Shown here: piece after piece, positions 15,231 through 22,937 of the stretch
Numbering within the stretch: position 1 is the stretch's first letter
Layout: the number at the start of each line of letters is the position of its first letter
Assembly: GCA_022425565.1 (NCBI GenBank)
Contig: JAKMFG010000045.1
Coordinates: forward strand, 1-29,633
DNA length: 29,633 nucleotides
Direction of reading: 5' to 3'
Origin: Alphaproteobacteria bacterium
GTDB lineage: Bacteria; Pseudomonadota; Alphaproteobacteria; Puniceispirillales; Puniceispirillaceae
The notes under the pieces: model-generated
Databases searched by the model: none
Told to the model about the DNA's origin: nothing
The model's input: only the letters and a program-made list of their open reading frames with translations
Position numbers and translations under genes: made by a program

Positions 15231-16004
15231 GTGCTGCGGCCCAACCCAGCCCGACACCGGATATCCGTTGCCAAAACTGGCGGCGGCCTGGCACTGCGCA
15301 TTGGGATGCTGGCAGTTCTGGCGTTTCTATTGCCGGCACAGATGGCGCGCGCCGATCACGGCGCTGCCACATGGACGGCGGCGGCGCCGTCGGTGGTGGT
15401 TATCGAGCCGACATGGCCGGGATATAATCGGCCGGGATTCGGCGCCCCGCCAGGCACGGCCCCCGCTGGAACGGGCATTTTCATAGGCACTGGCGAGAGC
15501 AGCCGATACCTTGTCACCGCGGCGCATGTCATTACCCGCGCGACAGAGATCGAGATCGTAACCGATGACGGCACCCGGCATGCCGGTACCGTCGTCGCCA
15601 TCGACAACCAGCGTGATATCGCCATTCTTGAAACCGATCTGGAACGACGGCCGATTTCCCTTCGCCTGGCCGATCCTGCGATTGGCGAGCATGGCTGTGC
15701 CATCGGCAACAGCTTTGGCCTTGGGCTAAGCATAAGCTGTGGAGTGGTGTCGGCCATTCACCGCAAGCAGGTCGGTTTCAACCCGATAGAGGATTTCGTG
15801 CAGACCGATGCCGCCATAAATCCTGGCGGTTCTGGCGGCGCGCTGGTGGATGCAGATGGTCGCCTGATCGGTATGATTGACGGTATTTTCACGAAAGAAG
15901 CCGACATCGATGCCGGTGTGAATTTCGCCGTATCAGTGCCGCTTCTGATCGAAGCTGTGGAGCTGCAACGCCGGTCCCACCCGGAGATACCCGCGCTGCA
16001 GTGA
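15231..16004 (+). CDS. Trypsin-like (HtrA/S1C) periplasmic serine protease without PDZ domain
   Basis: A 257-residue exported protein. A signal peptide ends near Ala41 (LAVLAFLLPAQMARA). The catalytic triad is intact: His99 in TAAHV, Asp129 in NQRDIAIL, and Ser201 in NPGGSGGALVD, all in HtrA-like contexts. Cys156 and Cys170 could form a disulfide. The protein ends soon after the protease domain, with no PDZ domain, unlike DegP or DegS. The GTG at 15231 lies one base after the preceding stop, so translation is probably coupled; the ATG at 15306 is an alternative but would cut into the signal. As the last gene of the fdh arm it may process or control the quality of exported formate dehydrogenase parts. 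It ends 16 bases from a convergent gene. Confidence 0.88.
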   Translation: MLRPNPARHRISVAKTGGGLALRIGMLAVLAFLLPAQMARADHGAATWTAAAPSVVVIEPTWPGYNRPGFGAPPGTAPAGTGIFIGTGESSRYLVTAAHVITRATEIEIVTDDGTRHAGTVVAIDNQRDIAILETDLERRPISLRLADPAIGEHGCAIGNSFGLGLSISCGVVSAIHRKQVGFNPIEDFVQTDAAINPGGSGGALVDADGRLIGMIDGIFTKEADIDAGVNFAVSVPLLIEAVELQRRSHPEIPALQ

Positions 16005-16020
16005 CACGGCAACTGCCGCC

Positions 16021-16668
16021 CTAGTGCGGCATATATTCAGGCTTCCATTTCAACACGACATTAAAGGACACGGAAATCCGCGGAACCTCTGCCATGTTTG
16101 GATGAACGAGGTGATGCAGGAAAGCCGGCCACAGCAACAGGTCGCCGCCCGCCGGCAGGATCCTGTGTTCGGGATCTACCTGCCCGTCACCACGAATGGC
16201 GTTCATGTTCGCCTGACCGCGTGGATCGAAAAAGCTGATGGCGCCGGGATTGAGGTCCGAGCGATAGGTTTCCGCATCGCTCTGGTCCGGCACATTCACG
16301 TAATAGGTGCCTGACAGCCAGGAATGCGGGTGGTTGTGCAGATTGTGGTAGTCACCGCGGAAATTGACATTGCCCCAGCCCTGAATCGCCCAGTCCAGCT
16401 CATAGTTGATGCCGGCGCGCGCCGCATAATCCAGAATCGCCCGGTTGCAGCATTGCTGCAGCCATTGTACGGCAGGGTGCTCACTGGCGAAGAGATTGTC
16501 GGACGTATAATCCACCGTCATATCTTCCAGGCCGGCGTTCCGTTCCATGATTACACCAGCAAGCACCGGGTTGGCAGCATCCGCCCCGGGAAGCTGAATG
16601 CGCATGAGCTGCGTCGGCCAGAGATCGAGAAACTGCGGTGCGGCACCGGGATCAATGGGATCGTTCAT
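16021..16668 (-). CDS. Putative 2-oxoglutarate/Fe(II) oxygenase (TIGR02466 type)
   Basis: A 215-residue soluble protein of the TIGR02466 family, predicted 2OG-Fe(II) oxygenases with a double-stranded beta-helix. The first metal motif lies in NLHNHPHSWLSGTYYVNVP (His111/His113, with Asp128 downstream), the distal histidine in LLLWPAFLHHLVHPN (His185/186/189), and Arg197 in RISVSFNVVLKW would bind 2-oxoglutarate. FFDPRG and PAGGDLLLWPAFLHH are also typical. The start at 16668 is preceded by GGAGG on this strand. The tungstate-binding gene is 25 bases upstream in the same direction, so the two may share a message, although no functional link is obvious. The substrate is unknown. Confidence 0.88.
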   Translation of the reverse strand: MNDPIDPGAAPQFLDLWPTQLMRIQLPGADAANPVLAGVIMERNAGLEDMTVDYTSDNLFASEHPAVQWLQQCCNRAILDYAARAGINYELDWAIQGWGNVNFRGDYHNLHNHPHSWLSGTYYVNVPDQSDAETYRSDLNPGAISFFDPRGQANMNAIRGDGQVDPEHRILPAGGDLLLWPAFLHHLVHPNMAEVPRISVSFNVVLKWKPEYMPH

Positions 16669-16693
16669 CAGAATTGCCTCCTGCCTTGGCGGG

Positions 16694-17509
16694 TTACCTT
16701 GCGTTGGGAAAAAACAGCTGTTTGCCCATCGGCCTGAAGGCGGCGATGCGCCCCTGTCCATCGTCGGAGACTAGCCAGTCCAGGAAGGCCTTTCCACCAG
16801 CGACATTTGTATTGGGACATCTCTCGGGGCTGACAGCCATAACGCCGTACTGGTTGAACAGCGCCTTGTCGCCCTCGACGAGGACCTCCAAATCCAGCTT
16901 GTTGCCGAACATTTCCCATGACGCCCGGTCTGTCAGCGTATAGGCACCTTTGCCGATGGCGATGTTCAGGGTGGCGCCCATGCCGGAGCCAACTTCAAGA
17001 TACCAGGAACTGCCGTCTGCCGAGACCTCGCGCTTGGCACCTTTCCACAGGGCAAGCTCCTTGCGGTGCGTGCCGGACCCGTCACCCCGCGAAACAAACA
17101 GCGCCCCCGAGTCCGCGATGGCATTCAGCGCTGCCGACAGGTCTGTCGCCCCCTTGGCAGATGCCGGATCCGCGGATGGGCCAATGATCACAAAATCATT
17201 GTACATCACGTCATACCTGGCATCGGCATAGCCCTCGGCAACGAACTTCTCCTCGAGCGGCTTGCTGTGTACGAGCAGAACGTCACCGTCACAATTCATT
17301 GCGTTCTTCACGGCGGCGCCTGTCCCTACTGCGACGACGCGCACGCGCAGATCGGCTACCTTTTCGAAGCTTGGAAGAAGGTGCTCGAACAGCCCGGAAT
17401 ATTCGGTTGAGGTTGTCGACTGGATGACAAGCGTCTTCTGGCTGGCCAGAGCCATAGATGACTGAAGAAGAATGGTCGCGGCGACCACAGCTTTCAGTAG
17501 TTTCGACAT
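16694..17509 (-). CDS. tupA: Tungstate ABC transporter periplasmic binding protein
   Basis: A 271-residue exported binding protein. A signal peptide (LLKAVVAATILLQSSMALA) precedes the TupA core: VIQSTTSTEYSGLFEHLLPSFEK, VRVVAVGTGAAVKNA, DVLLVHSKPLEEKFVAEGY, DVMYNDFVIIGP, LFVSRGDGSGTHRKELALWK and AYTLTDRASW. These blocks are characteristic of tungstate binders and distinguish them from ModA and PstS. I chose ATG 17509 because GAGG lies six bases before it; ATG 17521 would add MRLG in front. No tupB or tupC (permease, ATPase) follows: the next gene is an oxygenase. Formate dehydrogenases of this class use molybdenum or tungsten, so the neighbourhood suggests metal supply. The missing transporter parts may be elsewhere in the genome. 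Confidence 0.92.
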   Translation of the reverse strand: MSKLLKAVVAATILLQSSMALASQKTLVIQSTTSTEYSGLFEHLLPSFEKVADLRVRVVAVGTGAAVKNAMNCDGDVLLVHSKPLEEKFVAEGYADARYDVMYNDFVIIGPSADPASAKGATDLSAALNAIADSGALFVSRGDGSGTHRKELALWKGAKREVSADGSSWYLEVGSGMGATLNIAIGKGAYTLTDRASWEMFGNKLDLEVLVEGDKALFNQYGVMAVSPERCPNTNVAGGKAFLDWLVSDDGQGRIAAFRPMGKQLFFPNAR

Positions 17510-17594
17510 TCCGAGCCTCATCCTAAATCTTATTTTCCTGCTGACCAGCGACCAACCAGTTCCAAACTCTATCCCCCGACGCACGCCATTTCGA

Positions 17595-17610
17595 GTGACA
17601 AATTTGTCGC
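17595..17610. promoter_or_regulatory. Palindrome in the tupA/DMT divergent gap, possible operator
   Basis: A perfect 12-base palindrome, GACAAATTTGTC (17597-17608), with an outer G/C pair, stands in the roughly 200-base gap between tupA (-) and the DMT gene (+). It lies about 86 bases upstream of tupA. The form suits a dimeric repressor or activator. The rest of the gap shows nothing else I can name. Confidence 0.4.
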
Positions 17611-17709
17611 TGCAATAAACACGAGTTTCACGCCTGTTTCTGGACAGGCCGAATCGGGCGCTCGCATGGAAACAGGTGCCTTTTGGCAGAATCTGTGTGC
17701 AGACTGTGG

Positions 17710-18627
17710 ATGATGGCAACAAAGACAGACAGTGAGGCCTTGCGCCCGGCTGAACCAAGCCGCGCCGACAATCTGCGCGGGGCGCTGTTTATGCTTGCCG
17801 GCATGTTCGTCTTTGCCGCCGTCGATGCGATGGCCAAATATTTGACCGATTACCTGCCGCCCCTGCAGATTGTGTGGGCGCGCTATCTGGGCCTGTTTGC
17901 CGGCGTGGTGTTGTTGATCGGGGTGCGCGGTTTCATCATCATGAAATCCCGTCATCGCCCTCTGCAGCTGGTGCGAGGCGTGGTGGCCGCAATGTCGGCT
18001 ACTCTGTTCATCATCGGATTGAATTATGTCGCTCTTGCCGATGCGATTGCGGTCACCTTCATTGCGCCACTGGTTGTGACGATCCTAGGCGCACTTGTTC
18101 TTGGAGAACGCGTGGGCCCGCACCGCTGGACTGCGACCATCATCGGCTTTCTCGGCACGCTGGTGGTGATCCGGCCCGGTTTCGCAAGTTTTCATTTCGG
18201 GCTGATCTTTCCTTTTGCTGCGGCCATCCTGTTCGCCGTCCGGCAGATTATCTCGCGCTATATCAGCCATCGTGACAGAACCGCGACCACGGTCGCCTAT
18301 ACCTCGCTGACCACGACTTTTCTTCTGACCTGCGCCATGCCGTTTGTCTGGATGCCGATCGAACCGGCGCACCTTTTTATTGTTCTTGCCGCGATGTCGC
18401 TGCTGTCGGCACTTGGCGAAGTGCTGGTGATCCGGGCACTCGAGATCGGGCTGGCGGTCTTTGTCTCGCCCCTTCACTACACCATCATCATCTGGGCCAG
18501 CCTTTACGGCTTCCTGCTGTTTGGCCAGTTTCCCGACCTGTGGACATGGATTGGTGCTGCGATCATCACCGCGTCGGGTCTTTATGTGATGCATCGCGAA
18601 CGCAAACGCCAGATTTCGGACGCCTGA
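17710..18627 (+). CDS. DMT-superfamily EamA transporter
   Basis: A 305-residue membrane protein of the drug/metabolite transporter superfamily with two EamA repeats and about ten hydrophobic segments. Marks include LFMLAGMFVFAAVDAMAKYLTDYLPPLQIVWARYLG in the first helix pair, ALADAIAVTFIAPLVVTILGALVLGERVGPHRWTATIIGFLGTLVVIRPG at the end of repeat one, and ALEIGLAVFVSPLHYTIIIWASLYGFLLFG in repeat two. The start is either ATG 17710 or the adjacent ATG 17713; the ribosome-binding site is weak. Members move amino acids, nucleosides or other metabolites outward or inward; the substrate cannot be told from sequence. It is separated from the next gene by 124 bases. Confidence 0.9.
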   Translation: MMATKTDSEALRPAEPSRADNLRGALFMLAGMFVFAAVDAMAKYLTDYLPPLQIVWARYLGLFAGVVLLIGVRGFIIMKSRHRPLQLVRGVVAAMSATLFIIGLNYVALADAIAVTFIAPLVVTILGALVLGERVGPHRWTATIIGFLGTLVVIRPGFASFHFGLIFPFAAAILFAVRQIISRYISHRDRTATTVAYTSLTTTFLLTCAMPFVWMPIEPAHLFIVLAAMSLLSALGEVLVIRALEIGLAVFVSPLHYTIIIWASLYGFLLFGQFPDLWTWIGAAIITASGLYVMHRERKRQISDA

Positions 18628-18751
18628 ACCCAGCATTGAAATTTTTGTGCGGCATGATGGCAATATCCGGCTTGCCAACCATCATCGCTTTTGGCTCTAT
18701 ATCGGGGAATTCGGCGCCACCTTGCGCCAGCATCTGGTGACGGAGTGTCAG
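18628..18751 (+). promoter_or_regulatory. Leader region of the PhyH-glutamine amidotransferase pair
   Basis: This 124-base gap probably carries the promoter for the PhyH gene. TTGCCA followed about 18 bases later by TCTATA is a weak candidate. GGAG at 18742-18745 is the ribosome-binding site for the first start codon. Confidence 0.3.
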
Positions 18752-18783
18752 ATGGATATACCGATGGATATACCGATGGATAT
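18752..18783 (+). repeat. 12-base tandem repeat over the PhyH start codon
   Basis: ATGGATATACCG occurs twice in tandem and a third partial unit (ATGGATAT) follows. Each unit contains an in-frame ATG, so changes in copy number would alter the N-terminus by four residues and not the reading frame. Confidence 0.9.
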
Positions 18784-19567
18784 TCGGGCCCTTTCCCAAA
18801 CCTACGAGCGTGACGGCTATATAGGCGGTGTTCCGATCCTCAGCCCCGAATCTGCAGCGCAGCATCGCGGCTCAATGGAGGCTGCTGAAGAGCAGGTCGG
18901 CTCGCTGCACTACAAGTCGAAAGCGCACACCATTCTGACATCGCCGCTGCAGCTGGCGACGGACCCGACGGTGCTGGACATCGTCGAATCCATAATCGGA
19001 CCGGACATCCTTCTCTACAACGTGACCTACATCATCAAGGAAGCGAATGCCCCGAGCCATGTCAGCTGGCATCAGGACCTGACCTTTTGGGGGCTCAGCC
19101 ATGATGACCAGGTGTCGATGTGGCTGGCTCTGTCGGTGGCGGATGATGTCAGCGGCTGCATGCGCATGCTTCCCGGAAGCCACAGGCATGGCCGCTATGA
19201 CCATGAGGCGACCGAGGATGAGTCCAACGTTCTGCTGCAGGGCCAGACGGTCAGTGGCATCGACGAGGACAAGGCCGTTCTCTGCCCGTTGCAGCCGGGA
19301 GAGGCGTCTTTCCATCATGGCTGGACGCTCCACGCCTCGATGCCGAACCGTAGCAATGACCGCCGCATCGGGCTTAACGTCCAGTATATCGCCTCGCATG
19401 TGAAACAGACCAAGCATGATCGAGACACGGTGATGCTGGTGCGTGGTGAGGACCGGCACAATCATTACGGTTATGACCGTCCAGCTGAAGCCGATCTCGA
19501 ACCTGCGGCGCTGGCTCATCAGCGCTATCTCGAGGATTTGCATCGCGAAACAGCCGGAACCAGCTGA
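18752..19567 (+). CDS. PhyH-family Fe(II)/2-oxoglutarate dioxygenase
   Basis: A 271-residue soluble protein of the phytanoyl-CoA dioxygenase family. The metal site reads His107-Gln-Asp109 (SWHQDLTFWGL) with the distal His194 (WTLHAS), and Arg204/205 (RRIGLNVQYI) would hold 2-oxoglutarate. The VADDVSGCMRMLPGSHRHG and PGEASFHHGWTLHAS segments are typical of bacterial members that hydroxylate small metabolites. Its N-terminus is odd: a 12-base unit repeats so that three in-frame ATG codons occur at 18752, 18764 and 18776 (MDIPMDIPMDI). GGAG fits the first. The amidotransferase gene begins ten bases after the stop, with its GAGG overlapping this stop. Substrate unknown. Confidence 0.92.
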   Translation: MDIPMDIPMDIRALSQTYERDGYIGGVPILSPESAAQHRGSMEAAEEQVGSLHYKSKAHTILTSPLQLATDPTVLDIVESIIGPDILLYNVTYIIKEANAPSHVSWHQDLTFWGLSHDDQVSMWLALSVADDVSGCMRMLPGSHRHGRYDHEATEDESNVLLQGQTVSGIDEDKAVLCPLQPGEASFHHGWTLHASMPNRSNDRRIGLNVQYIASHVKQTKHDRDTVMLVRGEDRHNHYGYDRPAEADLEPAALAHQRYLEDLHRETAGTS

Positions 19568-19577
19568 GGTACGCTCC

Positions 19578-20348
19578 ATGCCGCGCATTCTTGTTGTTGA
19601 AAGCAATCCGAAAGCTGAATCCGACCATCTGGAAACACTGTCTGGCCAGGCGCTGGGGCCGCTCTATGCAGCGACCCTCAGAGGGCTGCGTGATGATGTC
19701 GAAACGGTGGTGATCTCGCCCTATGACGGTGATGAGACGCCAGACCTGTCCGGCTTTGACGGCATCGCCTTTACCGGATCGTCTGTAGAATGGAACACCG
19801 ATGATGAACGCGCCGCGCCGCTGGCAGCGGTGATGCGTGCCGGATTTGCCGCCGGGATGCCGACCATCGGGTCCTGCAATGGCATGCAGCTCGCCGCCTC
19901 TGTCCTTGGAGGGTCTTCTTCAGCCTCGCCGAACGGGCGCGAGGACGGCCTGGCTGGTGATATCCGGCTGACGGAGGCCGGGCGCGATCATCCGATGATG
20001 GCTGGGCGCGACGATGGTTATGCTGTTCCCTGCACCCACCGAGACGAGGTGGTGCGCCTTCCCGAAGGGGCCGTACGCCTCGCCGGCAACAGCCACAGCA
20101 GCGTTCAGGCGTTTGCCATTGATTTTGACGGGGTCGATTTCTGGGGCATGCAGTACCACCCCGAATTTTCGTCGTCTTATGTCGGGCGCTATCTTCGCCT
20201 AAGCGGACGGCTTGCGTCGGATGTTGCCGATGATCTCGAGATGGCGGAGACCGACGCCGGCGCAGCGGCACGGCTGTCGACGACGATGCAGGACCAGAAG
20301 GCCCCGCGCCGCACGGTTGAGCTGGCAAACTGGCTGGCGCGATTCTAG
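19578..20348 (+). CDS. Class I glutamine amidotransferase-like protein
   Basis: A 256-residue single-domain protein of the GATase1 fold. The nucleophile is Cys100 (IGSCNGMQL) and the rest of the triad is His194 and Glu196 (MQYHPEF), so it should release ammonia from glutamine or cleave a gamma-glutamyl or related amide bond. It begins at ATG 19578, with GAGG overlapping the PhyH stop; a longer frame from 19443 lies within the PhyH gene. There is no attached synthetase domain and no obvious partner in the window. Stand-alone members include amide hydrolases of catabolic pathways, which would suit the DAO-type oxidase gene that converges on it 25 bases away. The exact reaction is unknown. Confidence 0.88.
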   Translation: MPRILVVESNPKAESDHLETLSGQALGPLYAATLRGLRDDVETVVISPYDGDETPDLSGFDGIAFTGSSVEWNTDDERAAPLAAVMRAGFAAGMPTIGSCNGMQLAASVLGGSSSASPNGREDGLAGDIRLTEAGRDHPMMAGRDDGYAVPCTHRDEVVRLPEGAVRLAGNSHSSVQAFAIDFDGVDFWGMQYHPEFSSSYVGRYLRLSGRLASDVADDLEMAETDAGAAARLSTTMQDQKAPRRTVELANWLARF

Positions 20349-20373
20349 CAGCGGCAGGTCACAGCAGCCCTTG

Positions 20374-21591
20374 TCAGATCACCGCCGTTTCGACAATCGG
20401 GCGGTTCTCGACGATGCGGCTCCATGAAAATGGCGACAGGTCGAGGCTGCGATATTCGCCATAGGTGATCAGCTCCGACACACCGCGGCCCATGGCTGGG
20501 CTCTGCTGCAGCCCGTGGCCGGAAAATCCATTCTGGAAGATGAAATTGCCGATCTCGTGATGCGGTCCTAGAATTGCGTTCTGGTCCAGCGTATTGAAAG
20601 CGTAATGGCCGGCCCATTCATTGACGACGCGGATCGCCTCGAATTGCGGAATTCTGGCTGCAATGGTGGGCCAGACGTGATCCTGCCAGCGATCATGGTC
20701 CATGATGAAATCATCGTAATCCACCGCCGGATCAGGGTCGGCCGGACAGCCTGCCAGATAGGTCGATGGCCCGTCCTGGCGGAAATGCACGCCCGATGGA
20801 TCGATGGTCAGCGGCAGGTCGCGATCGAGCGGGGTTTCGGCGGTAAAGATCCAGCTGAAACGCTTTCGTGGCTCGACAGGCACGTCGATCCCCGCCATCG
20901 CCGCTGTGCGTGCGGCGCGCGGGCCGCTGGCATTGACAAGGGTGCCGCAGGACACTGTCTCGCCCGAACCCAGTGTCACACCGGTGACGCGGTCATTCTC
21001 GCAGGTCATTGCCACAATTTCGCCGGCGACATATTCGACACCGCGTTCGCGCGCAGAACGGCGCAGCCAGTCGAACACCGTGCCGCCGTCCCAATAGCCC
21101 TCATCCTTCAGATTGATCGATCCCAGAACAATGTCGTCGAGATGATAGAATGGATAGCGCGCGGCAATTTCGTCGCGCGACAGAAGCTCGGTCTCGGTGC
21201 CGGCGGCGCGCTGCACCGACTGGTTGGTGCGAAGGATGTCGGCGAAATCTTCATTGTCGGCAAGATACATATAGCCGTAATTCTGGATGCCGAGTTCGGG
21301 GACGCGCTCGTCATCCATATGGCGGCGCAGGTTCTTCACGAAATCGGCCGCAAATTGCGAGATGTGAATGTTCAGATCGGTGGAGAATTGCTGACGCATA
21401 CAGGAATTGGTATGCGCGGTCGACGAACTGCCATATTCCGGGTCACGTTCGACAATGAGAACTGATCCGTTGAAATCGGGATTCTGTGTCAGGAACCAGG
21501 CCGTTGCCGAGCCCATGATCGCGCCACCAACGATGACAACGTCATAAGAATTCCGTTGCGGTGCCGCCGCAAATCCGCCTGTGCCCATCAT
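20374..21591 (-). CDS. FAD-dependent oxidoreductase, DAO/sarcosine oxidase-like
   Basis: A 405-residue flavoprotein of the DAO family, which oxidises secondary or primary amines of small acids (sarcosine, glycine, D-amino acids, gamma-glutamylamines) or removes dimethylglycine methyls. The FAD-binding motif is DVVIVGGAIMGSATAWFL near residues 17-34; RDPEYGSSSTAHTNSCMRQQFS follows in the usual place, and the C-terminal GFSGHGLQQSPAMGRGVSELI matches the conserved flavin-contacting segment. There is no signal peptide. Two adjacent ATG codons (21591 and 21588) are possible; GGGAG spacing slightly favours 21588. The AGE-epimerase gene lies ten bases upstream, so the two are one unit. The substrate cannot be assigned. 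Confidence 0.9.
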   Translation of the reverse strand: MMGTGGFAAAPQRNSYDVVIVGGAIMGSATAWFLTQNPDFNGSVLIVERDPEYGSSSTAHTNSCMRQQFSTDLNIHISQFAADFVKNLRRHMDDERVPELGIQNYGYMYLADNEDFADILRTNQSVQRAAGTETELLSRDEIAARYPFYHLDDIVLGSINLKDEGYWDGGTVFDWLRRSARERGVEYVAGEIVAMTCENDRVTGVTLGSGETVSCGTLVNASGPRAARTAAMAGIDVPVEPRKRFSWIFTAETPLDRDLPLTIDPSGVHFRQDGPSTYLAGCPADPDPAVDYDDFIMDHDRWQDHVWPTIAARIPQFEAIRVVNEWAGHYAFNTLDQNAILGPHHEIGNFIFQNGFSGHGLQQSPAMGRGVSELITYGEYRSLDLSPFSWSRIVENRPIVETAVI

Positions 21592-21601
21592 AGTCTCCCT
21601 C

Positions 21602-22804
21602 TCAAACGCCGGCTGCGCGCATCACCGACAACACGTCCCAGCAGGCCCCCATGGTGTGATAGTCCACTTTGCCAGCTGGTGATTTGTAAGGCTCCAGCCA
21701 GTCACCCTCGGGGCTTGTGATGCGGTACCATGCGCCATGCTTGTGATCAACCAGATGGTCCCATGACCAGCCCCACAGCCGGTCGTAATCGGCACGATAA
21801 CGGGCTTCGCCGGTGCGGTCATAGAGCCGCCATGCGGTGGCAAGCGCCTCGGCCTGAACCCAGAAATATTTATGTGCGTCGGCAAAGCTGCCATCTGGCG
21901 CATAACCATAGACGAGGCCGCCATGCACATCGTCCCAGCCACGCGTCATGGCGAGGTCATAGAGCCGCTTTGCTGTTGCAAGGTGCCATTCGGCAGGGCG
22001 GTGCATGTCGAGTTGCAGCAGCAGCTTTGCCCACTCGACCTGGTGGCCGGGCTGGAAGCCCCATGGTTTAAACAGATCGTCCGGCTTGTCGATATTGTAG
22101 GTCCAGTCATGCTGCCAGTCTTTGGTGTAGTGCTCCCAGACCTGGCCCTCGGCAGCTTCGGCAAGCGTGACGGTGAATTGGCGGGCGACATCATCGCCGC
22201 GGTCCAGATAGTGTGTCTCGCCGGTAGCCTCGAAGGCGGCGATCAGCGCCTCGACCGTATGCATGTTGGCGTTCTGGCCGCGATAGGGTGACAGCACCTT
22301 GCCGCTGGCATCCCGTTCGTCGGCATAGGCCATATGCGCCGGCTCGAAGAAATGCGATTCCATATAGTCCCATGTCTCGGCGAGAAGACGGTCTGCCCCG
22401 TCGATCCCGGCGCGATGCGCCCATGCCGCCGCCAGAATGACAAAGGAATGACCATAGGCCATGGCGCGTCCGTCATCGATGTGATCATCTTTGCGCTGCC
22501 ACAGGAAATGACCTTCTTTGGTACGGTGATGCGTTTCCAGATAGCGCAGCCCATGCGCCGCCCAGTCGCGGTAATGCGCCCGTCCGGTCTGCAGAAAGGC
22601 GTTGGCATAGTTGAAGACGAAACGGGTGGAGCTGACGAGATGCCGCGTTTCGCGGTCATAGACTGTTCCGTCATCCAGAAAATGCTGAAAGAAGCCGCCA
22701 TCCTTGTCGAAGGCCACAGGCTCGTAAAATCCGAGGATATCCTCGACATGCGCTGTCAGGAAATCTTCCGATCCGAAATCGGGCTTGCCCGGAATTTGTG
22801 TCAT
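21602..22804 (-). CDS. AGE-family sugar epimerase/isomerase (ManI/YihS-like)
   Basis: A 400-residue protein of the N-acylglucosamine 2-epimerase family with an alpha6/alpha6 barrel. The pieces RFVFNYANAF, QNANMHTVEALIAAFEATG, GFQPGHQVEWAKLLLQ, KYFWVQAEALA and DYHTMGACWDVL carry the conserved His and Glu/Arg residues of the active site; they look closer to the aldose-ketose isomerases (mannose isomerase, sulfoquinovose isomerase YihS) than to ATP-regulated renin-binding epimerases. No signal peptide. The start ATG at 22804 has no strong Shine-Dalgarno sequence, though GGATGAAGGACGGCC lies upstream. It begins a two-gene unit with the DAO oxidoreductase. Mannose, sulfoquinovose or another hexose are the candidates; no other sugar gene is nearby. 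Confidence 0.9.
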   Translation of the reverse strand: MTQIPGKPDFGSEDFLTAHVEDILGFYEPVAFDKDGGFFQHFLDDGTVYDRETRHLVSSTRFVFNYANAFLQTGRAHYRDWAAHGLRYLETHHRTKEGHFLWQRKDDHIDDGRAMAYGHSFVILAAAWAHRAGIDGADRLLAETWDYMESHFFEPAHMAYADERDASGKVLSPYRGQNANMHTVEALIAAFEATGETHYLDRGDDVARQFTVTLAEAAEGQVWEHYTKDWQHDWTYNIDKPDDLFKPWGFQPGHQVEWAKLLLQLDMHRPAEWHLATAKRLYDLAMTRGWDDVHGGLVYGYAPDGSFADAHKYFWVQAEALATAWRLYDRTGEARYRADYDRLWGWSWDHLVDHKHGAWYRITSPEGDWLEPYKSPAGKVDYHTMGACWDVLSVMRAAGV

Positions 22805-22882
22805 GGCCGTCCTTCATCCTCTTCGGCGACAGGCTCTTAAAAAAGCACGCCATCCTGTCACAGTCTGCAAGGGTCGTGAATG

Positions 22883-22902
22883 GCCAAAATCAGTATTTTG
22901 GC
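22883..22902. promoter_or_regulatory. 20-base palindrome upstream of AGE epimerase gene, possible operator
   Basis: GCCAAAAT and ATTTTGGC are perfect inverted copies around CAGT. The site is about 80 bases before the epimerase start. Symmetry and length fit a dimeric regulator such as LacI, GntR or ROK type, but no regulator gene is in the window. No T run follows on the + strand, so a terminator is less likely. Confidence 0.45.
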
Positions 22903-22914
22903 AGGCTATATCCG

Positions 22915-22937
22915 GCGCTCTGTGAACGCGCTCTGTG
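22915..22937 (+). repeat. 10-base direct repeat with 13-base period
   Basis: GCGCTCTGTG occurs twice, separated by AAC, just beyond the 20-base palindrome in the same divergent gap. It might be a binding site for a regulator that contacts successive turns of the helix. Confidence 0.4.

Noticed and set aside
21602..22804. Assigning the AGE-family enzyme as sulfoquinovose isomerase because a sulfatase lies near
   Set aside because: No other sulfoquinovose gene (kinase, aldolase, transporter, YihQ) is present, the sulfatase is in a different operon, and it would cut sulfate esters, not the C-S bond of sulfoquinovose.
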